The notes: generated by a model not told the origin, from the letters alone. Positions 46,216-56,542 are shown, counted from the stretch's first letter. The stretch: DNA of 64,000 bases from an uncultured Flavobacteriaceae bacterium (GCA_949372605.1 CASIAE010000007.1:1-64000); one strand, 5' to 3'. Numbers and translations: made by a program.

Positions 46216-49200
46216 TTGATTGCCCTTAAAAAAAATTCTTTTTTAAAAAGATTTTGTTTTATTTTCCTTCTTCTTTTTGGAGGGATTACTATCGCATTTG
46301 CTCAGGAAAAGGAGTCGGGCTATGAATTTGGTAAAATTGGGCTTTCAAAATCTATCAGCATTAGTTCTAAATATACTTTCAATCCCGTTTCTGGCATGTA
46401 CATGTTTTCTGAAACGATTGATGGATATCCCATTAATGCTCCGATGGTGATGACCCCTAAAGAATTCGAAGCCTTGGTCTTGTCAGAGCAAATGAAAAAA
46501 TATTTTCATAATAAGATTGATGCCCTTGCGGGAAATTCAGAAAATCTAAAAGAGTCTCAAAAGAATCTGTTGCCAGAAGTTTATATCAACAGTAATTTTT
46601 TTCAATCTATTTTTGGAAGTAATATCATTGACATTGATCCCCAGGGTTCTGTTGGTATTGATTTAGGAGTACGTTATCAAAAAAATGATAATCCTGCTGC
46701 ATCACCAAGAAATCGAAGTAGTTTCGGTTTTGATTTTGACCAAAGAATTAGCCTAAGTCTACTGGGAAAAGTGGGAGAACGACTTCAGATAACCGCCAAC
46801 TATGATACAGAATCTACCTTTGATTTTCAGAACTTGGTTAAAATTGAATTTAACCCCCCTAAACTGGAGAACATTGATAATATTATACCTAAAAAACTAG
46901 CTTCAAAATATAAGGGAGTCAATGAAAAGATTAATTCAGCTGCACAAAAAGTAGCACAAGCACAGCAAAAAATTGGAGATTATAAAAGCACCTATGATGA
47001 TGCTAGGCAAAAAATTCTAAATTTAAAAAACAAATCTAAGGGCCTTTCTTCCTCTGATTTTTCAGGAGTTGGGAATAATGTTTCTAGTTATTTAAATGGT
47101 CAAGTCACCGAAGATGCCATTTTGCAAAACATAAATATTGGGAACATTAGCATGCCCCTTAACAGTAGCCTTATCCAAGGAGCACAAAGTCTTTTTGGAG
47201 TTCGTGCAGATTTAAAATTCGGAAAAACATTAATTACAGGAGTTTTTTCCGAACAAAGATCTCAGTCTCAAAACATTGTCGCGCAGGGGGGAGGTACAGT
47301 TCAAGATTTCGATATTTTTGCATTAGATTATGATGAAGACCGGCATTATTTTTTGGCTCATTATTTTAGAGATCAATATGACAATGCCTTAAAAACTTAT
47401 CCTTACATAAACTCTAGTGTAAATATTAACCGTATTGAGGTTTGGGTCACCAACCGAGGTTCCAGAACACAAAACATAAGAAATATTGTTGGGTTTCAAG
47501 ATCTAGGCGAAAGCAACTCTAAAAGAACCACTCTAGATAAACGGATTACTAATTTCTTTAGTGGTAGTGACATTCTCTCCCCTCCATCAAATGAAAGTAA
47601 TCGACTAAATCCTAAGTCCATTGGTCAGGGAGGTATTTTAGGCAGTTCCGTTCGGGACATTGCTTCTGTGAGTAATTCTTTTGGGGCAAATAGTACTGTT
47701 ATTAAAGAAGGTTTTGATTATGCTATTTTAGAAAGTGCTAGAAAACTTAACACATCAGAATATAAGTTGCATCCTCAACTGGGTTATATTTCTCTAAATC
47801 AGCGTTTGAGTAACGATGAGGTGCTTGCGGTGGCCTATCAATATAGCGTTGGAGGAAAGCTTTACCAAGTAGGGGAATTTGCCACGGGAAGCGTTGAAGG
47901 AACCACAACAACTCAAAACACTGCCAACCAAACTAAAGTAGTTAATAACAACAGCTTGGTGGTTAAATTAATAAAAAGTAACATCACCGATGTCAGACAA
48001 CCCGTTTGGGATTTAATGATGAAAAACATTTATAATACAGGTGCATACCAAATGTCTGAAGAGAATTTTAGGTTAAATATTCTTTATACAGATCCTTCTC
48101 CAATCAATTATATTCAACCGATTGACAAAGGGATTTGGCCTGAGGCGTTAGAGAATCAAATTCTATTGAATACGTTTAATTTAGATAAGCTAAATTTCTA
48201 TCAAGATCCACTTCCTGAGGGAGATGGTTTTTTTGATTATTTACCAGGTATAACCATAGAACCTCAATTCGGTAGAATAATTTTCCCCAACGTAGAACCC
48301 TTTGGACAATACCTCTTCGAGTTGTTAGACAACCCAAGTTCGCAGCAAGAAGATTATAATAGCCCTCAGACGTTTAATGCAAATCAAAAAAAATATGTGT
48401 TTCAAGAAATGTACAGCCAAACAAAAGCAGGTGCATTTGAAACCAGTGAGAAAAATAAATTTCAACTTAAAGGCCGCTATAAGTCTGAGGGAGGAGATGG
48501 AATTGCCATTGGGGCTTTTAACGTGCCTCGGGGTTCCGTTAAAGTAACTGCAGGAGGAAGGGTACTGGCGGAAGGAATAGATTATACTGTTAACTATGCC
48601 ATTGGACGTGTTAAAATTATAGACCCATCATTACAAGCTTCAAATGTGCCAATAAACATTTCGGTGGAAAACAACTCTTTTTTTAACCAACAAAACAAAA
48701 GGTTTTCCGGGGTAAATATTACCCATCAATTCAACGAAAAATTTGTCTTAGGAGGAACATTATTAAACCTTAGTGAGAATCCAATAACTCAAAAGGCTAA
48801 TTATGGCACCGAGCCAGTTAACAATACCATGATTGGTTTAAACACTAATTTTTCAACTGAAATACCTTTTTTTACCCGCCTAGTAAATAAAATACCAACC
48901 ATTTCAACCGATGTTCCTTCGCTAATCTCCTTTAGGGGAGAAGTTGCCAGACTGATTGCTGGAAAACCAAAAAGAACCGAACTGGGAGGAGAAGCAAATG
49001 TTTATATCGATGATTTTGAGGGAGCTCAAACAAATATTGACATTAAAGGGTATGCGGCTTGGAACCTCTCCAGCGTCCCCTTTAAAAATTTCAAAGGATC
49101 AAACCTTAATAATGATGATATAGCTTCGGGCTTTGGTAGAGCGAAGTTGTCTTGGTATTCAATTGACCCAGTTTTTTATGCTGGAGGAAGGCCTTCAGGG

Positions 49201-52200
49201 ATCGATAATGACGATATTTCATTAAATACCACTCGAAGAATTTTTATTAAAGAAATATTTCCAGAACAAGATTTGGTTCAGGGAACCACCTCTGTTCAGA
49301 CAACACTCGACCTAGCTTATTATCCTCAAGAAAAAGGGCCTTACAATAATGAAAAAGAGGAAGATTTTGACAATAATGTTTCTGAGAATTGGGCAGGAAT
49401 AATGCGCCCCATAAGTTCAACTAATTTTGAAAAATCGAATGTTGAGTTCATTCAATTTTGGTTACTAGACACTTTTTCAGAAATGAAAACAACTGAGGAT
49501 GACCTGGGAGATCTTTATTTTCATTTGGGAAATATTTCAGAAGATGTCCTTAAGGACGGACGCAAGCAATTTGAAAACGGTTTGCCCGGTCTTAGTTCTG
49601 AAAATTTAGTTCATGAAACTGCATGGGGAAAGGTACCCTCAACCCAGTCTTTGATTTATGCATTTAATACGGTTTCTGAAGATCGTGAAATTCAAGACCT
49701 TGGTTTTGATGGACTCACTGATGCCGAAGAAAAACTCATCTATACAGAGGGTCCTGATAATGACCCTGCTGGAGACAACTATAAATATTTTGTTGAGGCT
49801 GATGGAGGGGTGTTGGATCGTTACAAAAACTATAATGGTTCCCAAGGGAATTCACCCATTGCGTTTTCTAATACCAGTCGAGGGAGTACTACCGAGCCCG
49901 ACACCGAAGACATCAATAGAGACCAAAGCATGAATACCATTGACAGCTATTTTGAATATCGCATTCCGATATCGAAATCAATGGGGGTCGGAAATCATCC
50001 GTTTATAAGTGATGTTCGAGAAAATGTAAAAGTAACATCGCCTAACGGTGATGAAATCGACACCCGTTGGATTCAGTTTAAAGTTCCAATTCAGAAAGGT
50101 TATTATGAAGGAACCCAGTACGATGAGTATTTCGATGCCATCAATGCCATTGAAGACCTTCGTTCTGTTCGCTTCATGAGAATGGTTTTAAACGGCTTTT
50201 CGGAAAAGGTGGTTTTAAGATTTGGTACACTCGATTTGGTTCGTGGAGACTGGAGAAGATACAATCAGGATTTAAATGAAAATATTGCAAAAAATGGCAA
50301 TACGACGGTTGATGTTAGTACAGTTAATATATTAGAAAATGAAAATAGAATTCCGGTAAATTACATACTTCCTCCGGGGATTGAAAGAGAACAAATCAAT
50401 AGCAATAACACTGTGGTTAGGCAAAATGAACAGTCGTTATCTATTAAGGTTTGTGATTTACAACCTCAAGATTCTAGAGCGGTATACAAAAACATTCAAC
50501 TTGACATTAGACAATATAAAAACTTAAAAATGTTTATTCATGTCGAATCAATTTCAGGGCAAAAACCATTGCCAGGTTCGGGAACATTAGAAGAATATGA
50601 CAAGCGCATGGTGGCCTTTATTCGTTTGGGAACAGATTTTAAGGACAACTATTATCAGATTGAGGTTCCATTAAAACCAACTGAATTCATGGAAAACACT
50701 TCGAATAAATTAACAGCCGATGCGGTTTGGAACCCGGAGTCAAATTCAATTGAAGTTCCAATTTCATTGCTTTCTAAGCTTAAGTCAACCGCAATAAATA
50801 GAGGTACTTTGGGAGGTGTTTCCTATTTTGATGAAGACATGAATCTAATAGAAGAGTTTTCTCCGATAAGTAGTTTGGCTGGATTTAAAAAGTATAAATA
50901 TTCAGTTAAAGGAAATCCATCATTAGGCGCAATAAAAACATTAATGATAGGGGTTAAAAATCCATCTACTCAACTTGGAGATGATCTTTGCGGAGAGGTT
51001 TGGTTTAACGAATTGCGGATTGCAGGAATTGATTCTAAAGGCGGTTGGGCAGCGATTGGAGCATTGGATGCCAACTTTGCAGACTTTGTAAGTATTGCGG
51101 CAACTGGAAAATATTCTTCGGTTGGATTTGGTTCAATTGATCAAACACCCAACCAAAGTAATCGTGAAGAGTTGAAACAGTACGATTTGGTTTCAAGTGT
51201 CAATCTAGGTCAGCTTTTACCGAAAAAATGGGGCATTCAAGTTCCACTAAATCTGAATTTAGGAGAAACTTTTATTACTCCCGAATACGACCCCTTCTAT
51301 CAAGACATCTTATTGGAAGAACGATTGAGTTCCTCTAGTAGAGCTTCTCAAAAAGATTCAATTAAAAATCAAGCGGTTGATTACACCCGAAGAAGAAGCA
51401 TTAGTTTGATTGGAATAAGAAAAATCAGCACAGGTGACAAGCCTTTAAAATTTTACAGTCCTGAAAATATAGATTTATCTTATGCTTATAATGAGATGAT
51501 GCATCACGATTATGAAATTGAAAGTCAAACCGACCTAAACCTTCAGATGGGGGCCAACTATGGCTACTCTTTCAAGCCTTTTGAGATCAATCCATTTAAA
51601 AAAACTAAGGCTTTTAATCGGAAAAAATATTGGGAATGGCTCAAACAATTAAACTTTAATTTACTTCCATCCAGTCTCGAAATCACTTCAAAATTCAATA
51701 GGAACTTTACCAATCAACGATTTCGTCAGGTTTATATCGAAGGGGTCGATAATTCAGCTCAAATTCCTTTTCCTGATCTTCAACTCCGAAATTATTTATT
51801 TGATTGGTCCTATACCATTAATCATAATTTGACCCGTTCGTTGCGTTTTACATTTAACGCTACGAATAATAATATTGTTAGAAATTTTTTAGAAACTGAC
51901 GTTGACGGCAAAACAGATGTAAATAAAAGTTTAGACATCTGGGATGGGATTTGGGATACGGGTCAGAGTGATCGTCATTTTCAGACACTTTCCTTAAATT
52001 ATAAAATCCCACTGCGATACATCCCGTTCCTAAACTTCATTGATGCAAATTATAACTATACGAGTGACTTTAGCTGGCAGCGTGGATCAAATGCTTTGTC
52101 CGCAGTTCAGAGTGAGTTTGGACAATTTTTAGGACAAATCAATACCATCCAAAACGCAAACACTAAAACACTCACTGGCGTGATTAATTTTGAAAAGTTT

Positions 52201-53643
52201 TATAGAATACTTGGTTTGAACAACAAAAAATCAGCGTTTGACAAAATCTTGGATAAAAATTCAAGAGAAAAAAAGGATAGTAAGAAAAAGCCGAAAAAAG
52301 GCGTTCAGATGATCGGCGATATTCTTTCGTCTATCAAAAGACTTCAGGCAAACTATTCAGAAAACAACGGAAAAGTACTGCCAGGATACCTCCCCAACAT
52401 CGGCTTTATTGGGACAATAAACCCCACGCTTGGGTTTACTTTTGGAAGCCAGGCTGATATTCGTTATGAGATAGCCAAGAGAGGATGGCTAACCTCTTTC
52501 CCAAATTTTTCACAACCATTCATTCAGGTGCATAATAATAAGTTAAATATTTTGGCTCAAATCAATCCATTAAAAGATTTAACTATTGATTTGAGTGCAG
52601 AGCGGAGTTTTTCTCAAAATGTTTCCGAAAACTATAGTATTGAAAATCAAGAATACATTGCTTTAAACGCAACCGAATACGGCAATTTCGGAATTTCTAC
52701 GCTGATGATAAAAACTGCGTTTAATGATGGCGGTGGAGGTGCCTTTAGTTCTAGTTTTGAAAAATTTAGATCCAACCGACTCATCGTTGCGAGAAGACTG
52801 GCTGAAAACTATAATCTTTCTTCATCTGATATTGATCAAGAAGGCTATCCAAACGGATTTAATAGAAACCATCAATCTGTACTGATTACTTCATTTTTAT
52901 CAGCTTATACGGGGACTTCTCCAGAAAATATTTCGCTAGATCCTGTTCAGAAAACACCATTACCAAATTGGAATATCAAATACACTGGGCTGACTAAAAT
53001 AAAGTCATTGAGTAAAATTTTCAATCGTTTTTCCATTACCCACGGTTACCGATCTAGCTACACTATCACTAACTTTCAAACCAATTTGGAGTATGACCCC
53101 TTTCAGCCGCTATCGAAAGATCAGATAGGTAATTTTATAGCTCCAAAATTTTATTCAAACATCAATTTGGTGGAACAGTTTAACCCTCTTATTCGTTTGG
53201 ATGTCGAGTTTAAAAATTCAATAAAGATTTTGGCAGAGTTGAAAAAAGATCGCGCCCTTTCTTTGAGTCTTGACAACAGCTTGCTTACAGAATCAAGTGG
53301 TGATGAGTACATAATGGGGATGGGCTATCGGGTTAAGAGTTTAAGGATTCGAACGAATGTAGGTGGGAGACGAGTTATCTTAAGTGGAGATTTAAATCTA
53401 AAGGCTGATTTTTCTTATCGGGAAAATAAAACCATTCTCAGAAATTTAGAATATGAAAACAATCAGGTAACGGCTGGACAGACCTTGATGTCCATTAAGT
53501 TTACTGCGGATTATGCCCTCTCAAAAAACTTAACGAGTTCGTTCTTTTACGATCATAGTTTTTCTGAATTTGCAATTTCTACTGCTTTTCCCCAAACCTC
53601 AATTCGTTCGGGAATTACTATTCGATATAATTTTGGAAACTAA
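46216..53643 (+). CDS. sprA: Type IX secretion outer-membrane translocon SprA
   Basis: SprA (Sov) is the very large outer-membrane barrel through which type IX secretion substrates and gliding adhesins leave the cell. The product is about 2475 residues, the family's usual size, with a signal peptide (FCFIFLLLFGGITIAFAQ). It has a short coiled-coil stretch near 235-275 and typical SprA segments such as RFSGVNITHQFNEKFVLGGT and GGEANVYIDDFEGAQTNID. There is no ATG before about residue 58, so a TTG at 46216 is taken as start because it puts three Lys/Arg residues before the hydrophobic core. The frame is closed just upstream by the ruvA stop at 46207-46209. gcvH follows after 38 bases. Confidence 0.95.
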   Translation: MIALKKNSFLKRFCFIFLLLFGGITIAFAQEKESGYEFGKIGLSKSISISSKYTFNPVSGMYMFSETIDGYPINAPMVMTPKEFEALVLSEQMKKYFHNKIDALAGNSENLKESQKNLLPEVYINSNFFQSIFGSNIIDIDPQGSVGIDLGVRYQKNDNPAASPRNRSSFGFDFDQRISLSLLGKVGERLQITANYDTESTFDFQNLVKIEFNPPKLENIDNIIPKKLASKYKGVNEKINSAAQKVAQAQQKIGDYKSTYDDARQKILNLKNKSKGLSSSDFSGVGNNVSSYLNGQVTEDAILQNINIGNISMPLNSSLIQGAQSLFGVRADLKFGKTLITGVFSEQRSQSQNIVAQGGGTVQDFDIFALDYDEDRHYFLAHYFRDQYDNALKTYPYINSSVNINRIEVWVTNRGSRTQNIRNIVGFQDLGESNSKRTTLDKRITNFFSGSDILSPPSNESNRLNPKSIGQGGILGSSVRDIASVSNSFGANSTVIKEGFDYAILESARKLNTSEYKLHPQLGYISLNQRLSNDEVLAVAYQYSVGGKLYQVGEFATGSVEGTTTTQNTANQTKVVNNNSLVVKLIKSNITDVRQPVWDLMMKNIYNTGAYQMSEENFRLNILYTDPSPINYIQPIDKGIWPEALENQILLNTFNLDKLNFYQDPLPEGDGFFDYLPGITIEPQFGRIIFPNVEPFGQYLFELLDNPSSQQEDYNSPQTFNANQKKYVFQEMYSQTKAGAFETSEKNKFQLKGRYKSEGGDGIAIGAFNVPRGSVKVTAGGRVLAEGIDYTVNYAIGRVKIIDPSLQASNVPINISVENNSFFNQQNKRFSGVNITHQFNEKFVLGGTLLNLSENPITQKANYGTEPVNNTMIGLNTNFSTEIPFFTRLVNKIPTISTDVPSLISFRGEVARLIAGKPKRTELGGEANVYIDDFEGAQTNIDIKGYAAWNLSSVPFKNFKGSNLNNDDIASGFGRAKLSWYSIDPVFYAGGRPSGIDNDDISLNTTRRIFIKEIFPEQDLVQGTTSVQTTLDLAYYPQEKGPYNNEKEEDFDNNVSENWAGIMRPISSTNFEKSNVEFIQFWLLDTFSEMKTTEDDLGDLYFHLGNISEDVLKDGRKQFENGLPGLSSENLVHETAWGKVPSTQSLIYAFNTVSEDREIQDLGFDGLTDAEEKLIYTEGPDNDPAGDNYKYFVEADGGVLDRYKNYNGSQGNSPIAFSNTSRGSTTEPDTEDINRDQSMNTIDSYFEYRIPISKSMGVGNHPFISDVRENVKVTSPNGDEIDTRWIQFKVPIQKGYYEGTQYDEYFDAINAIEDLRSVRFMRMVLNGFSEKVVLRFGTLDLVRGDWRRYNQDLNENIAKNGNTTVDVSTVNILENENRIPVNYILPPGIEREQINSNNTVVRQNEQSLSIKVCDLQPQDSRAVYKNIQLDIRQYKNLKMFIHVESISGQKPLPGSGTLEEYDKRMVAFIRLGTDFKDNYYQIEVPLKPTEFMENTSNKLTADAVWNPESNSIEVPISLLSKLKSTAINRGTLGGVSYFDEDMNLIEEFSPISSLAGFKKYKYSVKGNPSLGAIKTLMIGVKNPSTQLGDDLCGEVWFNELRIAGIDSKGGWAAIGALDANFADFVSIAATGKYSSVGFGSIDQTPNQSNREELKQYDLVSSVNLGQLLPKKWGIQVPLNLNLGETFITPEYDPFYQDILLEERLSSSSRASQKDSIKNQAVDYTRRRSISLIGIRKISTGDKPLKFYSPENIDLSYAYNEMMHHDYEIESQTDLNLQMGANYGYSFKPFEINPFKKTKAFNRKKYWEWLKQLNFNLLPSSLEITSKFNRNFTNQRFRQVYIEGVDNSAQIPFPDLQLRNYLFDWSYTINHNLTRSLRFTFNATNNNIVRNFLETDVDGKTDVNKSLDIWDGIWDTGQSDRHFQTLSLNYKIPLRYIPFLNFIDANYNYTSDFSWQRGSNALSAVQSEFGQFLGQINTIQNANTKTLTGVINFEKFYRILGLNNKKSAFDKILDKNSREKKDSKKKPKKGVQMIGDILSSIKRLQANYSENNGKVLPGYLPNIGFIGTINPTLGFTFGSQADIRYEIAKRGWLTSFPNFSQPFIQVHNNKLNILAQINPLKDLTIDLSAERSFSQNVSENYSIENQEYIALNATEYGNFGISTLMIKTAFNDGGGGAFSSSFEKFRSNRLIVARRLAENYNLSSSDIDQEGYPNGFNRNHQSVLITSFLSAYTGTSPENISLDPVQKTPLPNWNIKYTGLTKIKSLSKIFNRFSITHGYRSSYTITNFQTNLEYDPFQPLSKDQIGNFIAPKFYSNINLVEQFNPLIRLDVEFKNSIKILAELKKDRALSLSLDNSLLTESSGDEYIMGMGYRVKSLRIRTNVGGRRVILSGDLNLKADFSYRENKTILRNLEYENNQVTAGQTLMSIKFTADYALSKNLTSSFFYDHSFSEFAISTAFPQTSIRSGITIRYNFGN

Positions 53644-53681
53644 CGGCTAAATTCATTCCTTTGTTTGCTAAATAAAAAAAA

Positions 53682-54062
53682 ATGAACATTCCTTCTGATT
53701 TAAAATACAGTAAAGACCACGAATGGATTAAAGTTGAAGGAGACAAAGCAACCATTGGGATCACAGACTTTGCACAACGCGAGTTGGGAGATATTGTCTA
53801 TGTTGAAATCGAAAGCTTAGGAGAGGAACTTGATGAGCAGAGCGTTTTCGGAACCGTAGAGGCTGTAAAAACTGTTTCGGATCTCTTCATGCCTTTGAAT
53901 GGTGAAGTTCTTGAATTTAACACGGCGCTAGAAGACACGCCAGAGGCTGTAAACGAAGATCCATATGAATCAGGATGGATGATTAAAATTAGAATTCAAA
54001 ACCCCGACCAGTTAAACGTATTATTAAACGCAGATCAATATAAATCATTGATTGAGGCTTAA
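53682..54062 (+). CDS. gcvH: Glycine cleavage system H protein
   Basis: The H protein shuttles the aminomethyl group of glycine between the P, T and L proteins on a lipoyl arm. The 126-residue protein is full length: [20 protein letters not shown] at the start, then the lipoylation site [17 protein letters not shown] with Lys63, and the C-terminal [12 protein letters not shown]. It follows sprA, as in several flavobacterial genomes. The genes gcvP and gcvT are not in this window. Confidence 0.97.
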   Translation: MNIPSDLKYSKDHEWIKVEGDKATIGITDFAQRELGDIVYVEIESLGEELDEQSVFGTVEAVKTVSDLFMPLNGEVLEFNTALEDTPEAVNEDPYESGWMIKIRIQNPDQLNVLLNADQYKSLIEA

Positions 54063-54110
54063 ACATGAATGAATTGTCAAAAAAATTAATTTCAAATTAC
54101 AAAAAAGGAC

Positions 54111-54140
54111 TTGTTTATAATTGATAATTTTTTAGCTTAG
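54111..54140 (+). promoter_or_regulatory. Candidate promoter of the TonB-like gene
   Basis: TTG at 54111-54113 and TAGCTTAG at 54133-54140 fit the -33 and -7 elements with a 19-base spacer; the -7 differs from TAnnTTTG at one position. It lies 21 bases before the ATG at 54161. Confidence 0.4.
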
Positions 54141-54160
54141 CATCTAAATATACAACGACA

Positions 54161-54865
54161 ATGCAACCCAAGAAAAACGAGAAGGCAGATTTGTCTAAAA
54201 ATAGCAGTCTATACTTCATTATAGGACTGACTTCTATCCTTTTTATATCATGGCAAGCCATTGAATGGAAAACCTATGATAAAAGCGGCTATGGTTATGA
54301 AGCATTAAATGTAGACGACGATGACGAGGAGGAAGTGCCAATTACAGAGCAAATAAAAGTACCACCACCACCACCACCACCACCACCAGCTCCCGAAGTT
54401 ATTGAAGTTGTGGAGGATGAGGAAGAGGTTGAGGAGACGGTTATTGAGTCTACCGAAACAGATCAAGAAGAAATTGTTGAAGTTGTAGAAGTAGTGGAAG
54501 AATTTGACGATATAGATGTTCCTTTTGCGGTCATTGAAGATGTTCCTATTTTCCCTGGATGTGAGGGAGTCTCAAAATCTAAAAGACGTGATTGCTTTCA
54601 AGAAAAAATGAACAAACACATCGTTAAAAATTTTAGATATCCTGATATCGCCCAAGAAATGGGTATTCAAGGTCGGGTTTATGTAAACTTTATCATTTCT
54701 AAGGATGGATCAATTTCTAACATTAGAATGCGAGGGCCAGATAAAAATTTAGAAAAAGAAGCGCAGAGAATAATTTCAAAACTTCCCAAAATGACACCTG
54801 GAAAACAAAGAGGAAGACCGGTTCGGGTTCCTTTCAGTATTCCAATTACATTTAGATTACAGTAA
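54161..54865 (+). CDS. TonB-family energy transducer
   Basis: Links the inner-membrane proton motor to TonB-dependent receptors such as the SusC protein here. The 234-residue protein has one N-terminal membrane helix (LYFIIGLTSILFISWQAIEW), an acidic stretch, and a run of nine prolines coded by a (CCA)9 tract at 54362-54388. A Glu/Val-rich spacer and a C-terminal TonB domain follow (about 130-234: IFPGCEGVSKSKRRDCF, YPDIAQEMGIQGRVYVNFII, ending VPFSIPITFRLQ). The FPGCE..RR.CF element is standard for flavobacterial TonB-like proteins. ExbB and ExbD are not encoded nearby. Confidence 0.9.
   Translation: MQPKKNEKADLSKNSSLYFIIGLTSILFISWQAIEWKTYDKSGYGYEALNVDDDDEEEVPITEQIKVPPPPPPPPPAPEVIEVVEDEEEVEETVIESTETDQEEIVEVVEVVEEFDDIDVPFAVIEDVPIFPGCEGVSKSKRRDCFQEKMNKHIVKNFRYPDIAQEMGIQGRVYVNFIISKDGSISNIRMRGPDKNLEKEAQRIISKLPKMTPGKQRGRPVRVPFSIPITFRLQ
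54818..54848 (+). repeat. Imperfect direct repeat, copy 1 (end of the TonB-like gene)
   Basis: Bases 54818-54848 code for the last strand of the TonB domain (PVRVPFSIPI). A near-copy is at 54896-54925. The two differ by two substitutions and one missing base over about 30 positions. Confidence 0.7.
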
Positions 54866-54895
54866 GAATTATTTTAGGAAAATAATGTGCAATAT

Positions 54896-54925
54896 CCGTT
54901 CGGGTCCCTTTTAGTATTCCAATTA
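54896..54925 (+). repeat. Imperfect direct repeat, copy 2 (relic of a TonB C-terminus)
   Basis: Noncoding copy 31 bases after the TonB-like gene. In one frame it still reads SVRVPFSIPIIF and runs on to a TAA at 54961-54963. It looks like the remains of a partial duplication or of a second tonB gene. Confidence 0.65.
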
Positions 54926-54977
54926 TTTTCGCTTATTATGATTTGTTTAAAAGCCAAGTAAAATAACATTTAGTTCA

Positions 54978-55008
54978 TTGCACATTGACGTTTTGTAGCT
55001 TATCTTTA
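54978..55008 (+). promoter_or_regulatory. Candidate promoter of the ctaB-cox operon
   Basis: TTG at 54978-54980 and TATCTTTA at 55001-55008 fit the -33 and -7 elements with a 20-base spacer; the -7 differs from TAnnTTTG in its last base. It lies 14 bases before the ctaB ATG. Confidence 0.45.
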
Positions 55009-55022
55009 CATTTCTATCAATA

Positions 55023-55931
55023 ATGACGAAAACCCATTTGGACAGCACCACAGTTAAATCAATTAGTTTTACAGCCTTTGTAAGTGACTTTTTACAATTA
55101 ACCAAATTTCGTTTGGCTCTCAGTGTTGTGTTTTCTTCTGTTGCGGGATATTTGCTTGCAGTTGATCAAGTAGAAACTAAAATTTTAATGGAACTTTTTA
55201 TTGGAGGTTTTGCAGTGGTTGGTGCTTCTAATGCAATCAATCAGTTGATAGAAAAGGACCTTGATGCTTTGATGAATCGAACGAAAAATAGACCCCTACC
55301 AAAGGGTCATATGTCTGTTCTAGTTGCTGCAATCATCGCGACGGTTTTAACTATCTTAGGAATTATGGTGCTTTATGCCATTAATATAAAAACAGCACTT
55401 TTTGGTCTCCTCTCGATATTTATTTACACATGCATTTATACCCCATTAAAAACAATATCACCGCTTGCAGTTTTTGTAGGAGCATTTCCTGGAGCAATTC
55501 CCTTTATGCTCGGTTGGGTTGCAGCTACTGGCAATTTTGGTGTAGAACCGGGAATATTATTTATGGTTCAGTTCTTTTGGCAATTTCCACACTTTTGGGC
55601 TATAGGGTGGATGTTGGATGATGATTACAAAAAAGCAGGATTCAAGATGCTGCCCTCCGGAAATCCAGATCGGCTTACTGCATTTCAGATTGTGTTTTAT
55701 ACCCTTTGGACCATCATTATTTCTTTATTGCCCGCTACTTCCTTTACTGGAAATCTCCACCTGTCTTTTCCTGGAGCGATATTAATTTTAATCATTGGGC
55801 TTTACCTTCTGTATTATGCAATTAAGTTAATGCAACTCAAGACAAAAGACGCGGCAAAAAAACTAATGTTTGCTAGTATCGGCTATATTACCCTCCTACA
55901 GTTAATCTATGTAATTGATAAATTTATTTAA
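55023..55931 (+). CDS. ctaB: Protoheme IX farnesyltransferase (heme O synthase)
   Basis: Adds a farnesyl chain to heme B to make heme O, needed for the oxidase cofactor. The 302-residue membrane protein of the UbiA superfamily has about nine helices. The prenyl-diphosphate/magnesium motif is NAINQLIEKDLDALMNRTKN, and RPLPKGHM follows. A second conserved loop contains FWQFPHFWAIGWMLDDDYKKAG. It opens the oxidase-completion operon; the subunit III gene starts one base after its stop. No ctaA (heme A synthase) is in the window. Confidence 0.95.
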   Translation: MTKTHLDSTTVKSISFTAFVSDFLQLTKFRLALSVVFSSVAGYLLAVDQVETKILMELFIGGFAVVGASNAINQLIEKDLDALMNRTKNRPLPKGHMSVLVAAIIATVLTILGIMVLYAINIKTALFGLLSIFIYTCIYTPLKTISPLAVFVGAFPGAIPFMLGWVAATGNFGVEPGILFMVQFFWQFPHFWAIGWMLDDDYKKAGFKMLPSGNPDRLTAFQIVFYTLWTIIISLLPATSFTGNLHLSFPGAILILIIGLYLLYYAIKLMQLKTKDAAKKLMFASIGYITLLQLIYVIDKFI

Positions 55932-55932
55932 T

Positions 55933-56502
55933 ATGATTGAATTAGAAATAAAAGAACAAAAGGCAAAAAAAATGATGCTTTGGGTCGGAATGATCAGCAT
56001 GTCAATGACTTTTGCTGGACTGACAAGTGCCTACGTAGTTAGTAGCTCTAGAGTCGATTGGCTGACACAGTTCGCACTGCCCTCTGCATTTGCTATCAGT
56101 ACAGTTTTGATTTTCTTGAGCAGCCTTACCTTCTTTTTTGCTAAAAAAAAATTGATGGCACAAAACATAAAGCAAACGAAGCTATTTGTGATTATAACCT
56201 TCGTGCTTGCTTTATTATTTGTTTATTTTCAATTTAAGGGATTTGGAGACATCATTAGTCAAGGATATTATTTTACAGGTGCCGAAAGTTCGATTACCAC
56301 CTCTTTTTTATACGTTTTAATCCTGTTGCATTTGGCCCACCTTTTTGCGGGACTTATTGTCTTAACGTATGTCTATTTTCAGCTTTCACGGAACCAGTAT
56401 CAAGGAAAAAACACTTTAGGTTTTGAATTGGCATATTTATTTTGGCATTTTCTTGATATTTTATGGATTTATTTGTACCTATTTGTTCTTCTTTATAGGT
56501 AA
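55933..56502 (+). CDS. Cytochrome c oxidase subunit III-like protein, short form
   Basis: A 189-residue membrane protein with five hydrophobic segments, related to subunit III of heme-copper oxidases. Recognisable parts are MMLWVGMISMSMTFAGLTSAY near the start and LLHLAHLFAGLIVLTYVYF followed by FELAYLFWHFLDILWIYLY at the end. The His/Trp pattern is that of subunit III C-termini. The ATG at 55933 is chosen over 55915 because the earlier one lies inside ctaB and adds six unconserved residues. A second subunit III gene, with a large insertion, follows after 40 bases. Confidence 0.9.
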   Translation: MIELEIKEQKAKKMMLWVGMISMSMTFAGLTSAYVVSSSRVDWLTQFALPSAFAISTVLIFLSSLTFFFAKKKLMAQNIKQTKLFVIITFVLALLFVYFQFKGFGDIISQGYYFTGAESSITTSFLYVLILLHLAHLFAGLIVLTYVYFQLSRNQYQGKNTLGFELAYLFWHFLDILWIYLYLFVLLYR

Positions 56503-56542
56503 AACATATAAATTTGCACGAGACTAATTTGACTTAAAGTTT

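Noticed and set aside
54362-54388. (CCA)9 tract in the TonB-like gene as a phase-variable switch
   Set aside because: Changes in copy number would stay in frame and only alter the length of the proline run, so it cannot switch the gene on and off.
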